Shown here in pieces: positions 63,219 through 64,000 of a stretch of DNA of 64,000 nucleotides (position 1 is the first letter of the stretch; each line of letters starts with the position of its first letter). Under the pieces are notes generated by a model that had not been told where the DNA came from, did no database searches, and saw only the letters and a program-made list of their open reading frames with translations. The DNA lies in NCBI RefSeq assembly GCF_030811595.1, contig NZ_JAUSRB010000002.1, forward strand, positions 3,038,001 through 3,102,000. The letters run 5' to 3'. The position numbers and the translations under genes are program-made. The DNA is from Streptosporangium brasiliense (GTDB taxonomy: Bacteria > Actinomycetota > Actinomycetes > Streptosporangiales > Streptosporangiaceae).

Positions 63219-64000
63219 GTGGTCTCCCTCCCGGGGAGTACGGCTGTCGCCGGTATCGGCGCGACCGAGTTCTCCAAGCAGTCAGGGCGGTCGGAGCTCC
63301 AGCTCGCCGCCGAGGCGGTGTTCGCGGCGCTGGACGACGCGGGCCTGAGCCCCGCGGACGTCGACGGGCTGGTGACCTACACCCAGGACGCCAACCAGGA
63401 GATCGCCGTGGCCCGCGAGGTGGGCATCGGCGATCTGACGTTCTTCTCCCGCGTGCACTACGGCGGCGGCGCGGCGTGCGGCACCGTGCTGCACGCCGCG
63501 ATGGCGGTCGCCACCGGGGCCGCCGAGACCGTGGTCTGCTACCGCGCCTTCAACGAGCGTTCGGGCCGCAGGTTCGGCCAGCCCGACGCCCGGATCGGCG
63601 GCGAGCCGTCCTCCCAGGGCCTGGAGATGAGCTGGCACGTGCCGTACGGACTGATGACCCCGGCGGGCTGGGTCGCCATGTTCGCCCGGCGCTACATGCA
63701 CGCCTACGGCGTGACGTCCGAGGACTTCGGCCGGGTGGCCGTGGCGATGCGCCGGCACGCGGCCACCAACCCCGCGGCCTGGTTCCACGGGCGCCCGATC
63801 ACGCTGGAGGAGCACCAGGCGTCCAAGTGGATCGTGGAGCCGCTGCACCTGCTCGACTGCTGCCAGGAGAGCGACGGCGCGGTGGCGCTGGTGGTCACCT
63901 CCGCCGAACGGGCCAGGGACCTGCGCAGGTCACCCGCTCTGATCGCCGCCGCGGCCCAGGGGGCCGGCGCCGGCCAGCTGATGATGACCAGCTACTACCG
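63219..64000 (+). CDS. ltp2: Thiolase-fold lipid-transfer protein/retro-aldolase (Ltp2-like), 3' partial
   Basis: Open to the window end; 260 residues visible from GTG 63219. AVAGIGATEFSKQSGRSELQLAAEAV is the usual SCP2-thiolase start, followed by ADVDGLVTYTQDAN, HYGGGAACGTVLHAAMAVATG and WHVPYGLMTPAGWVAMFARRYMH. The ribosome site is weak (AAAGG at a long spacing), so the exact start is uncertain. In mycobacteria Ltp2 binds the DUF35 domain of ChsH2 and cleaves the 17-hydroxy side-chain CoA to androstenedione plus propionyl-CoA. Its position after chsH2-chsH1 supports that role. Confidence 0.9.
   Translation, partial: MVSLPGSTAVAGIGATEFSKQSGRSELQLAAEAVFAALDDAGLSPADVDGLVTYTQDANQEIAVAREVGIGDLTFFSRVHYGGGAACGTVLHAAMAVATGAAETVVCYRAFNERSGRRFGQPDARIGGEPSSQGLEMSWHVPYGLMTPAGWVAMFARRYMHAYGVTSEDFGRVAVAMRRHAATNPAAWFHGRPITLEEHQASKWIVEPLHLLDCCQESDGAVALVVTSAERARDLRRSPALIAAAAQGAGAGQLMMTSYY

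Overview
This is a 64 kb stretch of very GC-rich, densely coding actinobacterial chromosome with GTG and TTG starts, ATGA/GTGA start-stop overlaps and many ABC, GntR, ROK and TetR genes. Gene content suggests a filamentous actinomycete, perhaps of the Streptosporangiales; that placement is inference. No rRNA, tRNA, CRISPR, transposase or phage gene was seen.

Layout. (1) 1-10.1 kb: a sugar-use locus with the end of a secreted ThuA/PQQ-type sugar dehydrogenase with carbohydrate-binding domains, then a co-directional run of ROK regulator, ribose-type ABC ATPase, permease, Tat-lipoprotein binding protein, Gfo/Idh/MocA oxidoreductase and sugar isomerase/epimerase. (2) 10.3-15.3 kb: an ABC exporter whose permease is fused in frame to an extracellular alpha/beta-hydrolase, divergent from a two-component system. 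(3) 15.5-17.8 kb: a small secreted Cys-containing protein, then a PPOX protein-ferredoxin-alcohol dehydrogenase operon behind a KstR-type box. (4) 17.8-27.6 kb: a methyltransferase and the enediyne-associated trio UnbL-UnbV-UnbU next to a PKSE-like synthase that has lost its KS cysteine and the AT and ACP domains. (5) 27.9-32.3 kb: a glycan/lipid modification locus (terpenoid-cyclase-fold protein, methyltransferase, GT4 glycosyltransferase, divergent GDP-mannose 4,6-dehydratase). (6) 32.6-39.3 kb: mixed genes, including a macrolide-type glycosyltransferase, an SDR lacking its catalytic Tyr/Lys, an ECF sigma factor with a SnoaL-like tail, a polyprenyl diphosphate synthase, a PmtA-like methyltransferase and a TetR regulator.

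(7) 39.4-40.8 kb: a CYP125-like steroid hydroxylase behind a KstR-type box. (8) 41-52 kb: an L-fucose regulon. A secreted GH95 alpha-L-fucosidase is divergent from a fuconate-pathway hydrolase, L-fuconate dehydratase, SDR, sugar ABC transporter and aldo/keto reductase. A palindrome (AGACATC-N-GATGTCT) occurs both before this operon and before a GntR gene 10 kb away, tying regulator to pathway. (9) 54.5-64 kb: a sterol side-chain degradation cluster: MBL hydrolase, fadA5 thiolase, kstR-like regulator, then divergently fadD17, fadE28, fadE29, chsH2, chsH1 and ltp2, which runs off the window.

The parts connect. Boxes fitting the KstR operator TNNAACNNGTTNNA lie before the ferredoxin/ADH operon, the P450, fadA5 and, with an outer or core mismatch, kstR and fadD17. 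This suggests one sterol regulon scattered over 46 kb, with the ferredoxin as a possible P450 partner and the ADH as the next oxidation step. A sixth perfect box, between the GT4 and GDP-mannose dehydratase genes, is unexpected. The least explained element is the UnbLVU plus catalytically depleted PKSE-like locus.
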